A model generated the notes under the pieces. That model was not told where the DNA came from, did not search any database, and saw only the letters and a list, made by a program, of their open reading frames with translations. From Helicobacter equorum (GTDB lineage Bacteria; Campylobacterota; Campylobacteria; Campylobacterales; Helicobacteraceae): a stretch of 64,000 bases of DNA. The stretch spans positions 1 to 64,000 of the forward strand of contig NZ_FZPO01000030.1 of the NCBI RefSeq assembly GCF_900198655.1, read 5' to 3'. Shown here piece by piece: positions 19,322 to 29,126 of the stretch (within the stretch, counting starts at the first letter, position 1; the number at the start of each line of letters is the position of its first letter). The position numbers were made by a program, and so were the translations under genes.

Positions 19322-19327
19322 TATAAT
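19322..19327 (+). promoter_or_regulatory. -10 box upstream of the 138-residue membrane protein gene
   Basis: TATAAT 29 bases before the ATG at 19357. Confidence 0.5.
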
Positions 19328-19356
19328 CTAGCCAAAAATCTAAGGATACAATACTA

Positions 19357-19773
19357 ATGGATACTCTCTCTCCTGAAGCACTTTTTATTCTTGTGAGCTT
19401 CTTTTTTACTTTTTTATTTGGAGTCATTGTTTTATTGTATTTATTTGGTCCTACACCTAAAAAGGTCGTAGTACTTGATGAGGAAACGCCAAAAGTTCAA
19501 GATAGGCTTAAAGCGATTATGGAGATTGTGGATAATCCCAAAAGCGATACAAAAGCTCTGCAAAAAGCTTCTAATGACTTTTTTACATATTATGATGAAA
19601 TGGAGCTTAGTGATTATAAGAAAAAAGCTTTTTTATTTGCACTTGTAGTGCATAAACATACAACGCACGAGATTATTATTAATGCCGATACACTCTTGCG
19701 AAAGTTTAATCCTAATTTGGAATACGAGCTTACCAAAACGCTCAATCGTGCTCTTGATGCGCGTGGAATCTAG
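19357..19773 (+). CDS. Membrane-anchored protein of unknown function
   Basis: A 138-residue protein with one N-terminal transmembrane helix (residues 9-29, ending LLYLFG) and a soluble, probably helical and cytoplasmic C-terminal part rich in Lys and Asp. No catalytic motif is recognised. The tail overlaps the convergent gene at 19770-20081 by four bases. It probably belongs to a Helicobacter-conserved hypothetical family; the function is unknown. Confidence 0.7.
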   Translation: MDTLSPEALFILVSFFFTFLFGVIVLLYLFGPTPKKVVVLDEETPKVQDRLKAIMEIVDNPKSDTKALQKASNDFFTYYDEMELSDYKKKAFLFALVVHKHTTHEIIINADTLLRKFNPNLEYELTKTLNRALDARGI

Positions 19774-20081
19774 CGATTATTTTTTAGTTTGTTTTCAAAA
19801 TCTTTTTTAAGTTTTGCTTCTTGTTCGCGTAAATTTTGCTTGGCTCGTTTTCTTTCTTCGAGTCGTTCTTTTTCAAGCATTACTTTGCGTTCCCTGCTTT
19901 CGCGTATTTTTTGCATATATTGTTCGCGTCGTTTTGGATCTTGGTATTGTATAGGTTTCATAAACATCATACCAAGCACAACCATAAACAATACAAGCGC
20001 CATAGCTGAGTCATTTCCACCAAAATGAAACCACAAAGCCCCAACAATTGCCGAGATAAAGAATTTTAAAAAAAGCTTCAC
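19770..20081 (-). CDS. Small membrane protein with a charged coiled-coil tail
   Basis: A 103-residue protein with two hydrophobic segments (about 4-18 and 26-43) and a strongly charged helical tail (repeating Arg, Lys and Glu from residue 50 on) likely to form a coiled coil. The function is unknown. It is the last gene of the hisS-pepF-20097 series and ends tail-to-tail with its plus-strand neighbour. Confidence 0.68.
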   Translation of the reverse strand: MKLFLKFFISAIVGALWFHFGGNDSAMALVLFMVVLGMMFMKPIQYQDPKRREQYMQKIRESRERKVMLEKERLEERKRAKQNLREQEAKLKKDFENKLKNNR

Positions 20082-20096
20082 AACTGCTCCGTAGGA

Positions 20097-20582
20097 TTAT
20101 GATTTGTCATCTTTTGTTTCAAATAAATACGCATTTTTGGGGTTTGAAGAGAGAGCAAAAAATGAGTGCTCTAAACCCTCTGAATCTTGTGTCGTAATTT
20201 CAAGACCGCTATACAAATTAGGATTGCTGACATTAATAAAAAGCGATATTTCTTGTGCCAATGTAGAATCTTGCAATAGGATTTGCACGATTCCATCGTA
20301 TTGGATAGTTACCAAACTCCCAAAATTACGCGCTCCAAATCCAGCCTCAAAACTAATGCTATGTGTTCCTATCTCAATACTCTCAAATGTGTAGCCTGCA
20401 AGCACAAATAGAGTAAGTGTATCAAGATTTTTGTCAATGTCTGATGGCAATGGTGGATCAAAGGTTGTTTTAGAGATATCACACAAAATACTAAAGGAAA
20501 TATTTTGCTCAATAAGGAGATACAAAATTTCTTTTGCATGTTTGGTAAGCAGGGCTTTTAGCTTGATATTTTGGCAAATCAT
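20097..20582 (-). CDS. Hypothetical protein
   Basis: A 161-residue protein without a signal peptide or membrane helix and with no recognised motif. The N-terminal half is hydrophobic and helical, the C-terminal half is beta-rich. Its start overlaps the end of pepF by four bases (ATGA), which supports it as a real, translationally coupled gene. The function is unknown. Confidence 0.7.
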   Translation of the reverse strand: MICQNIKLKALLTKHAKEILYLLIEQNISFSILCDISKTTFDPPLPSDIDKNLDTLTLFVLAGYTFESIEIGTHSISFEAGFGARNFGSLVTIQYDGIVQILLQDSTLAQEISLFINVSNPNLYSGLEITTQDSEGLEHSFFALSSNPKNAYLFETKDDKS

Positions 20583-22390
20583 GCAAGCAGTCCTTCAAAC
20601 TCGCTAAAAAGTTTTTGCACTTCATGAATACCAATATCCCAAAATGCGCTATCTTCAATATCAAAGCCAAACTTTTTGACAAGTTTTCTTGGGCTTTGAC
20701 TACCACCAAGAGAGAGAAACTCGGTATAGGTTTTGATAAATTTTTGTCTCTCTTTTGGGGTTTGTGCGCGTTTGTAGAGTCCAAAAAGCGCCAATACAAG
20801 AAGTTGCCCATAACTATAGGCATAGCAATAAAATGGAGAGTGGATAAAGTGTGGGATATAGCACCACCACGAAGCATAGTTTTTGGTAAGCTTGAGTGAA
20901 TCTCCAAACATTTTGGCATTTTCCTCTAGCCAGATTCTATCAAAGTCTTGGGATTGTAGCTCACCTTCTGTGTTATGTATAGCGCGTTCAAAATTTGTCA
21001 TAACAATTTGTCTAAAAAGTGTGGAAAAGATATCCTCTAGCTTTCCAGCATACAATGGGATAAGCTCTTCTTTGCCAAATTGGGTTTTTAGTGTGTCAAA
21101 GAGTAGCATTTCGCCAAATACTGATGCTGTTTCGGCTGTAGTGAGTGGCGTGTCCATATTGAGATACCCCATTTTTTTACTAAGCTCTTGGTGAATCATA
21201 TGACCAAACTCATGCGCTATGGTAAAAATATCACGCCTTGAATCCGTGTAGTTTAGCAATACATAAGGATGCGCACTAGGCACTGCACCATGACTAAATG
21301 CTCCACCTCGTTTATTTGGCTTAGGATGTGAATCTACCCAACCATTTTTGATTGCTTCTTTGATGATGTCACTAAAATGCGGAGAAAATGTATTAAAGGA
21401 GTGTAAGACAAGCTCTAATGCTTTGTTATAGCTTATTGTGTCTTGTGTTTTGGTTTCTAGTGGTGCATATCTGTCATAGTCTTTGAGTGTTTTTAGCCCC
21501 AACATTTTGGCCTTGAGCTTGTAGTATTGTTGCACGATATGGAAGTTTTTCGTAATAGATTCTATAAGTGTATCGACGCTTTTTTGTGATATGCAATTAC
21601 TGATGTGACGGAAACTTTCATTTTTTGGATAGCCACGCAATTGCTTAGTAAGTGCGACATCTTTTCGAACGATATTTAGGATATAGGTAAGCAAATGCCG
21701 TGATTTAGCAAGTTTTTTACTAAAAACCTTTTGTGCTTTTTTGCGCATTTTTTGTTGTGGGTGGTGTAGGCGCGAGAGAATCTCTTCTTCATTTAAGGGA
21801 TTTTTTTCACCCATATTAAATCTCATTTGTGCAAGGTGCTCATCAAAAAGTCGCCCAAACGCATCACTTCCGATAGGGGAGAGCTTAAGAATAATTTGTT
21901 CTTCTTTGAGGGTTAGGTTGTGTTTGGCTTGTGCGACGATATTTTGGAGATAAAATTTGTATTGTGGAGCGGATTGTATGAAGGCATTAAGTTTTTGTGA
22001 ATCTAGTCTTGCAAGTTCTAGGTCAAAAAAGACAATATCATTTTGTGCCTTATTGACTTTATGCTCAAATTCCGCATATATTGAGCCATTTGTCGTGTCT
22101 TGCGCAAAAAGCAAAAACGCATAAGTCATAATCCTACCTAGATTCTCACAAAGATTCTCATATTCTTTGATAGCGATTTCAAATTCTTTTGGTGCGAGAG
22201 TATACAACTTGCCCTCATAAGTTTTGGCAAAATTCTTACACGCATTTTGTACTTTTATACACGCATTTTGTGCTTGTTTTTGTGAGGTAAAAAGCGCTTT
22301 TAGATTCCATACAGAATCTATGGGAAACCGCATTTTCATAGATTTTGGCGTGATTTTGTTTGTGCTATTTTGTTTTGTTCGTGTTTGCAT
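20579..22390 (-). CDS. pepF: Oligoendopeptidase F (M3 family)
   Basis: Cytoplasmic zinc endopeptidase that degrades oligopeptides. Its 603 residues include the zinc motif HEFGH at 393-397, with the third ligand expected in ETASVFGEML about 25 residues on. The domain layout (helical N-terminal lobe, catalytic C-terminal lobe with YSYGQLLVLALF) is that of PepF. The N-terminus is about 20 residues longer than needed (a second ATG is at residue 18). It is 17 bases downstream of hisS. Confidence 0.93.
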   Translation of the reverse strand: MQTRTKQNSTNKITPKSMKMRFPIDSVWNLKALFTSQKQAQNACIKVQNACKNFAKTYEGKLYTLAPKEFEIAIKEYENLCENLGRIMTYAFLLFAQDTTNGSIYAEFEHKVNKAQNDIVFFDLELARLDSQKLNAFIQSAPQYKFYLQNIVAQAKHNLTLKEEQIILKLSPIGSDAFGRLFDEHLAQMRFNMGEKNPLNEEEILSRLHHPQQKMRKKAQKVFSKKLAKSRHLLTYILNIVRKDVALTKQLRGYPKNESFRHISNCISQKSVDTLIESITKNFHIVQQYYKLKAKMLGLKTLKDYDRYAPLETKTQDTISYNKALELVLHSFNTFSPHFSDIIKEAIKNGWVDSHPKPNKRGGAFSHGAVPSAHPYVLLNYTDSRRDIFTIAHEFGHMIHQELSKKMGYLNMDTPLTTAETASVFGEMLLFDTLKTQFGKEELIPLYAGKLEDIFSTLFRQIVMTNFERAIHNTEGELQSQDFDRIWLEENAKMFGDSLKLTKNYASWWCYIPHFIHSPFYCYAYSYGQLLVLALFGLYKRAQTPKERQKFIKTYTEFLSLGGSQSPRKLVKKFGFDIEDSAFWDIGIHEVQKLFSEFEGLLA

Positions 22391-22407
22391 ATTTGCTCCT
22401 TTGTTCC

Positions 22408-23733
22408 CTAGTTTTGTTTGAGAATCTCTAGCGTTTTGAGGAAAGATATATCTTCTAATTGCATGCCACTTGTCATATTTTTTAGTGTTATGCTTTTTGC
22501 TTTAAACTCACTTTCTCCTATGACAAGTACAAATTCGTGCCCTAGAGTGTTTGCGTAGCTAAATGGTTTTTTGAGTTTAACGATGTCGGGGTATATTTCA
22601 ATAGCAATATTTGATCGCCTAAAAGATTCTGCTAGAGTGTGTGCATAAGCCATATATTCCTCACTCATACAGACAAGCAACGCGCGTGCAGAAGTGGATT
22701 TACCCTCTGAAAGCTTAAGTTCTTTCATTGCTGCAAGAAGCCTATCAACACCTATAGACGCACCCACACCACTCATTTTTTGCTTGGAAAATGTAGTGGT
22801 TAGGTTGTCGTATCGTCCTCCAGAGCATACACTACCAATACTTGGAATTTGTGTGAGGATTGTTTCATATACGATACCTGTATAATATCCAAGTCCTCTA
22901 GCAATAGAAAAATGCACACGATAGCAATCTTTATCCATTTGGAGTGGTTTTAGAATCTCATAAAGTCGCTCAATATCCTCAATACCATCTTTGAGTTCAT
23001 CATTCCATTGTTTGAGATGTGCGATACTCGCAAAAAATTCTTCACCAGAGCCATTTTGTTTGATTGAAACACATTGCAAGATTTCTTTTGCCTGTTGTTC
23101 TTTTATGCCAAGTTCGCTATCAAGCTCACTCAATACCCCTTCCTCTCCGATTTTATCAAGCTTATCGATGATACGCAAGGTTGCATTAATATCTTGAGGT
23201 TGTGTGATACCAAAATGCTTGCAAATACCATTAAGAATCTTACGATGGTTAATGCGTATACTAAATTCATCAATGTCTAAATTTACAAGTGAAGCATAGA
23301 TAACTTGGAGAATCTCTGCATCACAAGAGAGCGAATCGCTTCCAATAAAGTCAAAATCGCATTGCGTAAATTCCCTGTATCGCCCCTTTTGTGCTCTCTC
23401 ACCACGGAACACATTGCCTATAGCAAAACGTTTAAAGGGAAGTTGGAGTTGGTTTTGGTATTGGGCAATAAAACGCGCTAATGGGACGGTGAGATCAAAT
23501 CGCAGTGCAACATCACGATCACCCTTATCTTTAAAGCGATAAAGTTCTTTTTGAATCTCATCACTACCTTGCTTGACAAGCACTTCAGCATATTCCAAAT
23601 GCGGTGTTTCAATAGGCACAAAGCCAAATTTCAAAAATACTTCACTAACTTTTTGTAATAATTTCTTTTTTGCCATTGCCTCCTTTGGTAGGCAATCTTT
23701 GAATCCACTCAATGTTCGAGGGGTGATAAGCAT
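22408..23733 (-). CDS. hisS: Histidyl-tRNA synthetase
   Basis: Class II synthetase charging tRNA-His, 441 residues. Motif 2 is [21 protein letters not shown], the histidine-specific sequences are [12 protein letters not shown] and [11 protein letters not shown], and motif 3 is [11 protein letters not shown]. The C-terminal anticodon-binding domain begins near 345. The ATG follows TAGGAGTATAT. Confidence 0.96.
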   Translation of the reverse strand: MLITPRTLSGFKDCLPKEAMAKKKLLQKVSEVFLKFGFVPIETPHLEYAEVLVKQGSDEIQKELYRFKDKGDRDVALRFDLTVPLARFIAQYQNQLQLPFKRFAIGNVFRGERAQKGRYREFTQCDFDFIGSDSLSCDAEILQVIYASLVNLDIDEFSIRINHRKILNGICKHFGITQPQDINATLRIIDKLDKIGEEGVLSELDSELGIKEQQAKEILQCVSIKQNGSGEEFFASIAHLKQWNDELKDGIEDIERLYEILKPLQMDKDCYRVHFSIARGLGYYTGIVYETILTQIPSIGSVCSGGRYDNLTTTFSKQKMSGVGASIGVDRLLAAMKELKLSEGKSTSARALLVCMSEEYMAYAHTLAESFRRSNIAIEIYPDIVKLKKPFSYANTLGHEFVLVIGESEFKAKSITLKNMTSGMQLEDISFLKTLEILKQN

Positions 23734-23753
23734 ATATACTCCTAAAATCTCTT

Positions 23754-24691
23754 AATATTCCTTAATTATATCTTAGTTCTTTTGAATTTTAGGTAAGGTT
23801 TGCAGAAATCTTGTTAGGAAGTTACTAGCTCGCGTTACGAATCTAGTGCTACATCTTTTATGCGTTAAGAAATGCACAAGGATTGAGAAAGTAAGCCTAG
23901 AGTTTCACTAGGCGTTTGTATGCGATAAAACAAAGCCCTTGAGTAGAGAGGAGGTGCTGGAGATAGTGGATAGATTGCCTAAAGATTTAAAATTTAATGG
24001 GAAGTGACCATGACTTTAGGATATGATAAACATTTCTATACAAAACAGCAAAATTAACAATATAATCTCTGATGATACTACAATCCGTCCCAATGCAATT
24101 ACTAAGAGAGTTAAATGTGCCTTTCAATACCCTCAAAAGCATTAAGCATAGATGAAAATAACCTTGTAATCGTAAAAGCACTTGGCACAAAGTGCAGAGT
24201 GAGGTTGAATATCATCGGTGGCCCGGTATTTGTGGGCGGATATATACTTATACATGTGGGCTTTGTAATGCAAAAATAGACACGAATCTAGTCCTAGAAA
24301 GCTTAGAGTTATACCAAAAAATCGCTGATGATAAATAGATTAAAAGCGATGAGACCTAGAAAATATCATCTAAGATATTTTTGTTTGAAAATGCAAAAAA
24401 AAGCTCTTAACACACAATAAAAACAAGGCTTAAATAGGCAATGCTGTACCTGTACATTTAGCCTATAAAGTAGGTAGAGAAATAATCAAATCATTAAATG
24501 AATAAACACATTGGGACAAGAATCTATTTTAGATTTTATATCACAAAGTGATTTGAAAAATATGTTTTATAGACTCTAAATGAATATGAAGGAGTGCTCA
24601 CAAGCATTGATTTAAAAAATTAACTCAAGTATGATGCTTCATAAAAGTGTTTTTTGATAAAAAGTAAAAGCGGTGCGAAATCAACATAAAT
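23754..24691. other. Decayed intergenic region left of the phosphate island
   Basis: About 0.94 kb without an intact gene between hisS and the response regulator. It holds a hypC remnant (24115-24338). Short protein-like stretches appear elsewhere in broken frames on the plus strand (for example LSREEVLEIVDRLPKDLKF near 23938-23994 and VPVHLAYKVGREIIKSLNE near 24447-24504) but I could not identify them. It reads as old gene debris. Confidence 0.6.
24115..24338 (+). pseudogene. hypC: hypC remnant (hydrogenase maturation chaperone), frameshifted
   Basis: ATG at 24115 opens MCLSIPSKALSIDENN, the N-terminal signature of HypC including the essential Cys2. The frame continues through IGGPVFVGGYILIHVGF and stops at 24277-24279. 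One base back, the other frame continues AKIDTNLVLESLELYQKI to a stop at 24336-24338, as in HypC. One indel therefore breaks the gene. HypC helps insert the iron centre into NiFe hydrogenase. No intact hyp gene is in the window. Confidence 0.78.
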
Positions 24692-25342
24692 TTAGCACAA
24701 TATATACCCTTGTCCGCGGACTGCGCCAAGGGCTTTGCCGCTTTTTCCTAATTTGCGTTTTAGTCGTGAAATAGCAATGTTTATTGCCTTATCTTTGACA
24801 CTATCATCACCCCAAACTTCACTAGCTAATTCATAGCGTTCAATTAGCCGTTTTTTATTGCTTAAAAAATGCACTAAAATACGAAATTCTAGTGCAGAAA
24901 GTTTTATATTTTTCTTTTTTACTCGCACTTTATTTTGAGATAAATCCACATGTATATTTTTAAAATTTAGCTCATTTTTTATACCTTGTATGCGGCGCAA
25001 AACAGCTTTTATTCTAGCTTTTAACTCAATTATATCAAAAGGCTTTGCTATATAGTCATCAGCACCACTTAAAAAGCCATTTATTTTATCACTTTGTTCG
25101 CATTTTGCACTAATTACAATTATGCCTATTTCAATGCCTTCTTCACGAATATTTTTAATAAAATCTAATCCATTTTCTGCAATTAAATCTATATCAATTA
25201 AAAGCAAATCTGCATTCTGGCATTCTTTTAAAACACCGATACAAGACTTAAAACAAGTCACTTCGTAATCTTCAGCTTTGAAATGATGTTTTAAAAGCTT
25301 TAACACATCTTTTTCATTGTCAATTATTATAATTTTTGTCAC
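24692..25342 (-). CDS. OmpR-type response regulator of the phosphate island (PhosR-like)
   Basis: A 216-residue regulator with a receiver domain (D9 acidic pocket, phospho-acceptor D50 in LLLID, and K in AKPF) and a winged helix (about 120-214, ending GAVRGQGYIL). All phosphorylation residues are intact, unlike HsrA. It is the last gene of the pst-phoX cluster, so it probably controls phosphate-starvation genes as PhosR does in Campylobacter jejuni. No histidine kinase gene is adjacent. It lies 69 bases after pstB, and that gap contains a run of nine A/T. Confidence 0.82.
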   Translation of the reverse strand: MTKIIIIDNEKDVLKLLKHHFKAEDYEVTCFKSCIGVLKECQNADLLLIDIDLIAENGLDFIKNIREEGIEIGIIVISAKCEQSDKINGFLSGADDYIAKPFDIIELKARIKAVLRRIQGIKNELNFKNIHVDLSQNKVRVKKKNIKLSALEFRILVHFLSNKKRLIERYELASEVWGDDSVKDKAINIAISRLKRKLGKSGKALGAVRGQGYILC

Positions 25343-25411
25343 TGCTTCTCCTTTGTTTATTGTGAATTTTTAAACTCGGGCTTTTTTGTGGAATTGTTAA
25401 AAAAAAATAAA

Positions 25412-26170
25412 TTATCCTATTTTGCCTCCTAAATAAGCTTTTAAAAGTTTAGTTTGTGGCTTTTTAAATATTTCTTCACTAGCGCCAGATTCAATCATTT
25501 CACCCATATACATAAATGCAGTAAAATCACCTATTCTCATAGCCTGTGCCATATTATGCGTGACAATCAATACGGTGTATTTTTGTTTTAGCTCTAAAAT
25601 TAGCTCTTCAATCGCCGCTGTGCTTATGGGATCTAGCGCGGAAGTCGGCTCATCAAAAAGTAAAATTTCAGGGCTTAGCGCGATAGCTCTTGCGATACAA
25701 AGTCGCTGGGCTTGTCCGCCACTTAATGCAGTAGCATCGCTATTTAGCCGATCTTTTACTTCATTCCAAAGATTCGCTCTTTTTAGTGAGCTTTCTAATT
25801 TTGTTTCAAGTATGGTTTTGTCGCGTTCGCCTTTAATTTTTAATCCATAAAGCACATTTGCTCTTATGCTCATATTAAAAGGTGTAGGTGCCTGAAAAAT
25901 CATACCTATTTTACTGCGTAAATCAATTAAATTTGTGCTTTTTTTGAGAATATTTTTGCCTTTGAAAATAATTTCACCAGTATAGCGATTACCCTCTGTG
26001 ATATCACAGATTCTATTTACAGATCGTAGCAAAGTGCTTTTGCCACATCCACTAGGTCCTATTAGTGCAGTTACACTATTTTTCTTTAACGTTAAATTTA
26101 CATTTTTAACGCTCGCTTCGCTTTTATTTGGATAATAAAAGCTAAAATTTTTTATATCTAAAATACTCAT
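25412..26170 (-). CDS. pstB: Phosphate ABC transporter ATP-binding protein PstB
   Basis: ATPase of the high-affinity phosphate importer; cytoplasmic, binds PstA and PstC. Its 252 residues carry Walker A GPSGCGKST, the signature LSGGQAQRLCIARA, Walker B ILLFDEPTSALD and the switch H in IVTHNMAQA. These are the PstB-specific forms (AQRLCIARA). It is unusual in being separated from pstA by phoX and a small ORF. Confidence 0.95.
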   Translation of the reverse strand: MSILDIKNFSFYYPNKSEASVKNVNLTLKKNSVTALIGPSGCGKSTLLRSVNRICDITEGNRYTGEIIFKGKNILKKSTNLIDLRSKIGMIFQAPTPFNMSIRANVLYGLKIKGERDKTILETKLESSLKRANLWNEVKDRLNSDATALSGGQAQRLCIARAIALSPEILLFDEPTSALDPISTAAIEELILELKQKYTVLIVTHNMAQAMRIGDFTAFMYMGEMIESGASEEIFKKPQTKLLKAYLGGKIG

Positions 26171-26208
26171 TGTATCCCTTTTAGGTGTTTTATAATTACT
26201 GATTTTGA

Positions 26209-26474
26209 TTATGGATTCAATTCAAGTCTTTTATTTAGATAGCTATTATACAAATTGCCATCTTTTTGAAATCCATATAATATTTGTGCATTGTTTGTGT
26301 TAGGCTTATTACTTTTTGTTTTACAGAATTCAAACTTATAATTGAATCTGCTTTTTTGCTATTTGAATGATTTGCAAAAAAACTAACATAAGCAATAGTG
26401 CCAATAACAGCAAAAACCATATAACCAGCAATGCCAATAATCCCAGCTGTTTTCATAAAATCTTTTCTACTCAT
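26209..26474 (-). pseudogene. Small Tat/membrane-anchor-like ORF, probably frameshifted
   Basis: ATG at 26474 opens a 79-residue frame (to 26235) beginning MSRKDFMKTAGIIGIAGYM, a Tat-like or membrane-anchor N-terminus with a long hydrophobic stretch. After about residue 52 the protein-like sequence continues instead in another frame (SNKPNTNNAQILYGFQKDG onward) to a stop at 26209-26211. A one- or two-base indel in the A-rich stretch near 26325-26340 would explain it; the intact form would have about 88 residues. The function is unknown. It may be a sequencing artefact at an A-run. It lies between phoX and pstB in the same operon. Confidence 0.5.
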
Positions 26475-26516
26475 TGCATACTCCTTAATAAAAAAGCTAA
26501 TGCTTCTTTATAGTTT

Positions 26517-28295
26517 TTAAGAACCTAAAATCCCACCATCAAGTTTTCTTATTTGCATAATTGTGCTTCGCGGTGTTTTGCCGTAGGGGAAAGTGCTATT
26601 TGCGCCTTTTTCGCCCGGGTGCTGCACGCCTACAAGCATAGTTTTGCAATCATCACTGATAATTACACCCGTAATCTCACAAGCAATAGGTCCGCTAAGA
26701 AATCTTCTTATTTCTCCACTTAATGGATCTGCACAAAGCATTTGATTATTACCCATATTTACATATTCACCTTTATTGCTATATTTGCCATCTGTTTGAA
26801 TCCAAAGTCTGCTATATTTATCAAACTTTAATCCATCTGGACTATTAAAGATATTATCTTTATTTATGTTTTTGCTAGCACCAGTTTTGCTAAAAGGCTC
26901 ATTACCGGCTAATACAAATATATCCCAGCTAAATTTTGTGCTTATATGTGAATCGCTATTTACAAAACGCAAGATATGTCCGTAAATATTATTTTTTCTA
27001 GGATTTGGGGCATTTACCTCTTCTCTTGTATCATTGTTTGTAAGTGTTACATAAACAAAATCAGAATTTGGATCTGCTGCTACCCATTCTGGTCTATCCA
27101 TAGGTGTAGCGCCTACTATACTAGCGGCAAGTCTTGCATTTATTACTACATCAGCTTGTGAGTTAAAGCCGTTTTTGGCATTAAGTCCATTTTTGCCATA
27201 TACTAGCTCTATCCACTCACCACTGCCTTTATTATCCCCTACTTTGCCATTAAATTTTGCTACATATAAAGTGCCCTCATCTAAAAGATCTTTTGCCTCG
27301 CCATCATATTTATTTTTTGAGACAAATTTATATATAAATTCATTTTTTTCATCATCACCCATATACACCACTACATGAGAGCTTTTATCTAGCACTACCT
27401 CGGCATTTTCGTGTTTGAATCTACCAAGGGCTGTTCTTTTTATAGGTGTAGAGTTTGGATTATAAGGATCAATTTCTACTACCCAGCCAAAGCGGTTTGG
27501 TTCATTTGGATTTTTTGATAAATCAAATCTTTCATCAAGACTCCAGCCGTATAAACCACCACCTTTTTTAAGCTTATATCTTTTTTGTGAAGCATCTTGA
27601 CTAAATTCTGCACTAGCATCAAAAAAATCATTAAAGTTTTCTTCGCAAGTTAAATAAGTTCCCCAAGGAGTTTTGCCACTAGCACAATTATTTATAGTGC
27701 CATATACAAGCTCACCTCTTTTATCAAATTTTGTTTTTAATTTATCGCTACCTTTTGCTGGACCTGAAATTTTCATAGCAGTTTGGGCTGTGATTCTGCG
27801 GTTATATTTGCTATCTTTTACTAGTTCATAAAAGCCATTTTCTAGTCTTTTTACTTCAAAGATACTAACTCCGCAAGAATTTTGCATATATCTTACATCA
27901 CGTAGGCTTATATTTTTGCCTTTGTGATTAAACATTATTTCTGGGTTAATATATTCATTATTTACAGCTATTAAGGCTCTGTTATTTTCAAGCTCAAACA
28001 TAAACATACCATCATTATTATCGCCCATTACAAAATTAGCATTTTGTATAGCTTTTTCATTTATATTTTTACTTTCATCATAAGCATTTGCGTTTGAGAA
28101 TAATGGATCGCCCCACGAAATAAGCGGTTTAGCTTCATAACCTTCTGGCACTACAAAAGTATCTTTTGTATTTATATCTATTGCCTTAAAGCCTAAAATC
28201 GCATTTTTATCTTGCGTTTTACCCATTAAAGATGGCGCAAAAAAACTAGCACAACTAATTGCCATTGTCGTTTTAATAAAACTTCTTCTATTCAT
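26517..28295 (-). CDS. phoX: PhoX-type alkaline phosphatase
   Basis: A periplasmic, calcium- and iron-dependent phosphatase that frees phosphate from organic esters. Its 592 residues begin with a twin-arginine signal (MNRRSFIKTTMAISCASFF), so it is exported folded. PhoX features include TYLTCEENFNDFF, EIDPYNPNSTPIKRTALGRF, a PEWVAADP stretch, and SPDGLKFDKYSRLWIQTDG. It is 15 bases downstream of pstA, so uptake and scavenging are cotranscribed. In C. jejuni phoX is elsewhere from pst. Confidence 0.94.
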   Translation of the reverse strand: MNRRSFIKTTMAISCASFFAPSLMGKTQDKNAILGFKAIDINTKDTFVVPEGYEAKPLISWGDPLFSNANAYDESKNINEKAIQNANFVMGDNNDGMFMFELENNRALIAVNNEYINPEIMFNHKGKNISLRDVRYMQNSCGVSIFEVKRLENGFYELVKDSKYNRRITAQTAMKISGPAKGSDKLKTKFDKRGELVYGTINNCASGKTPWGTYLTCEENFNDFFDASAEFSQDASQKRYKLKKGGGLYGWSLDERFDLSKNPNEPNRFGWVVEIDPYNPNSTPIKRTALGRFKHENAEVVLDKSSHVVVYMGDDEKNEFIYKFVSKNKYDGEAKDLLDEGTLYVAKFNGKVGDNKGSGEWIELVYGKNGLNAKNGFNSQADVVINARLAASIVGATPMDRPEWVAADPNSDFVYVTLTNNDTREEVNAPNPRKNNIYGHILRFVNSDSHISTKFSWDIFVLAGNEPFSKTGASKNINKDNIFNSPDGLKFDKYSRLWIQTDGKYSNKGEYVNMGNNQMLCADPLSGEIRRFLSGPIACEITGVIISDDCKTMLVGVQHPGEKGANSTFPYGKTPRSTIMQIRKLDGGILGS

Positions 28296-28310
28296 TGTAT
28301 TCTCCTTAAT

Positions 28311-29126
28311 TTATTGTTTTTTCATAAATGCTATTTTGCTTATTAAATTTGCTCCTAGCACCATAATAAGTAATAGCATTGCCCCACTCCACGCTGCATT
28401 TCGTAAGTCTTCTTCACTGCTTAAACTAAATTCATAAATACTAACACTAAGACTTGGTAATGAGCTAAAAATATCAAAGCTAAAAAAGTCATTATTAGCA
28501 TTTGTAAATAATAATGGCGCGCTTTCACCCGCTATTCTAGCTATACCTAAAATTACGCCAGTAATAAGTGCAGGTTTAGCATTTGCTATCATTACACTCA
28601 TTATTACTTGCATTTTATTTGCACCCAAAGCAAAGCTAGCTTCTTTTAGTTTTACACTTACAGATTCTAGTGCTTCAAAATAAGTTTTAGCTACTACACA
28701 AAGCATAATAAAACCAAGTGCTAATGCACCAGCTATACCGCTATAAGAGCCAAAAAATCTTACAAAAGTGGCATAAATAAATACACCCACAATAATGCTA
28801 GGTGTGCTAAGCATTACTTCTACTAAACATTTAAAGGCATTTTTTAGGGCCTTATTTTTGATATATTCGCTAATATAAATACCAGCAAAAGAACCAAAAA
28901 ATAATCCCAAAATACTAGCCATAAATACTAAAATTATTTGCCCTAAAATTGCATTGCCAAGACCACCAAAAGCAGTAGGCATAGTAAATAAAGAAAGGCT
29001 AAATCCGCCGATTCCTTTATAAATTAAACAAGCAATAATAAAAAGCAAAAAACTAACACCAAGAAAACCAAAAAATATGCATATTGCACTAAAAATTTTG
29101 TCTTTTATTTCATTTGTTAAAAGCAT
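28311..29126 (-). CDS. pstA: Phosphate ABC transporter permease PstA
   Basis: Inner-membrane permease of the phosphate importer, with six hydrophobic segments and the EAA-type loop EALESVSVKLKEASFALGAN. The frame is open from 29207, but ATG 29126 follows TTTGGAGTTAGAT and avoids an extra 27 residues that merely read through the end of pstC; it gives 271 residues. It overlaps pstC by 17 bases. The normal partner order pstS-pstC-pstA is kept. Confidence 0.93.
   Translation of the reverse strand: MLLTNEIKDKIFSAICIFFGFLGVSFLLFIIACLIYKGIGGFSLSLFTMPTAFGGLGNAILGQIILVFMASILGLFFGSFAGIYISEYIKNKALKNAFKCLVEVMLSTPSIIVGVFIYATFVRFFGSYSGIAGALALGFIMLCVVAKTYFEALESVSVKLKEASFALGANKMQVIMSVMIANAKPALITGVILGIARIAGESAPLLFTNANNDFFSFDIFSSLPSLSVSIYEFSLSSEEDLRNAAWSGAMLLLIMVLGANLISKIAFMKKQ

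Noticed and set aside
25399-25407. A run of nine A between pstB and the response regulator
   Set aside because: Considered as a phase-variable run or a terminator T-tract. It lies outside coding sequence and has no stem before it, so neither is supported.
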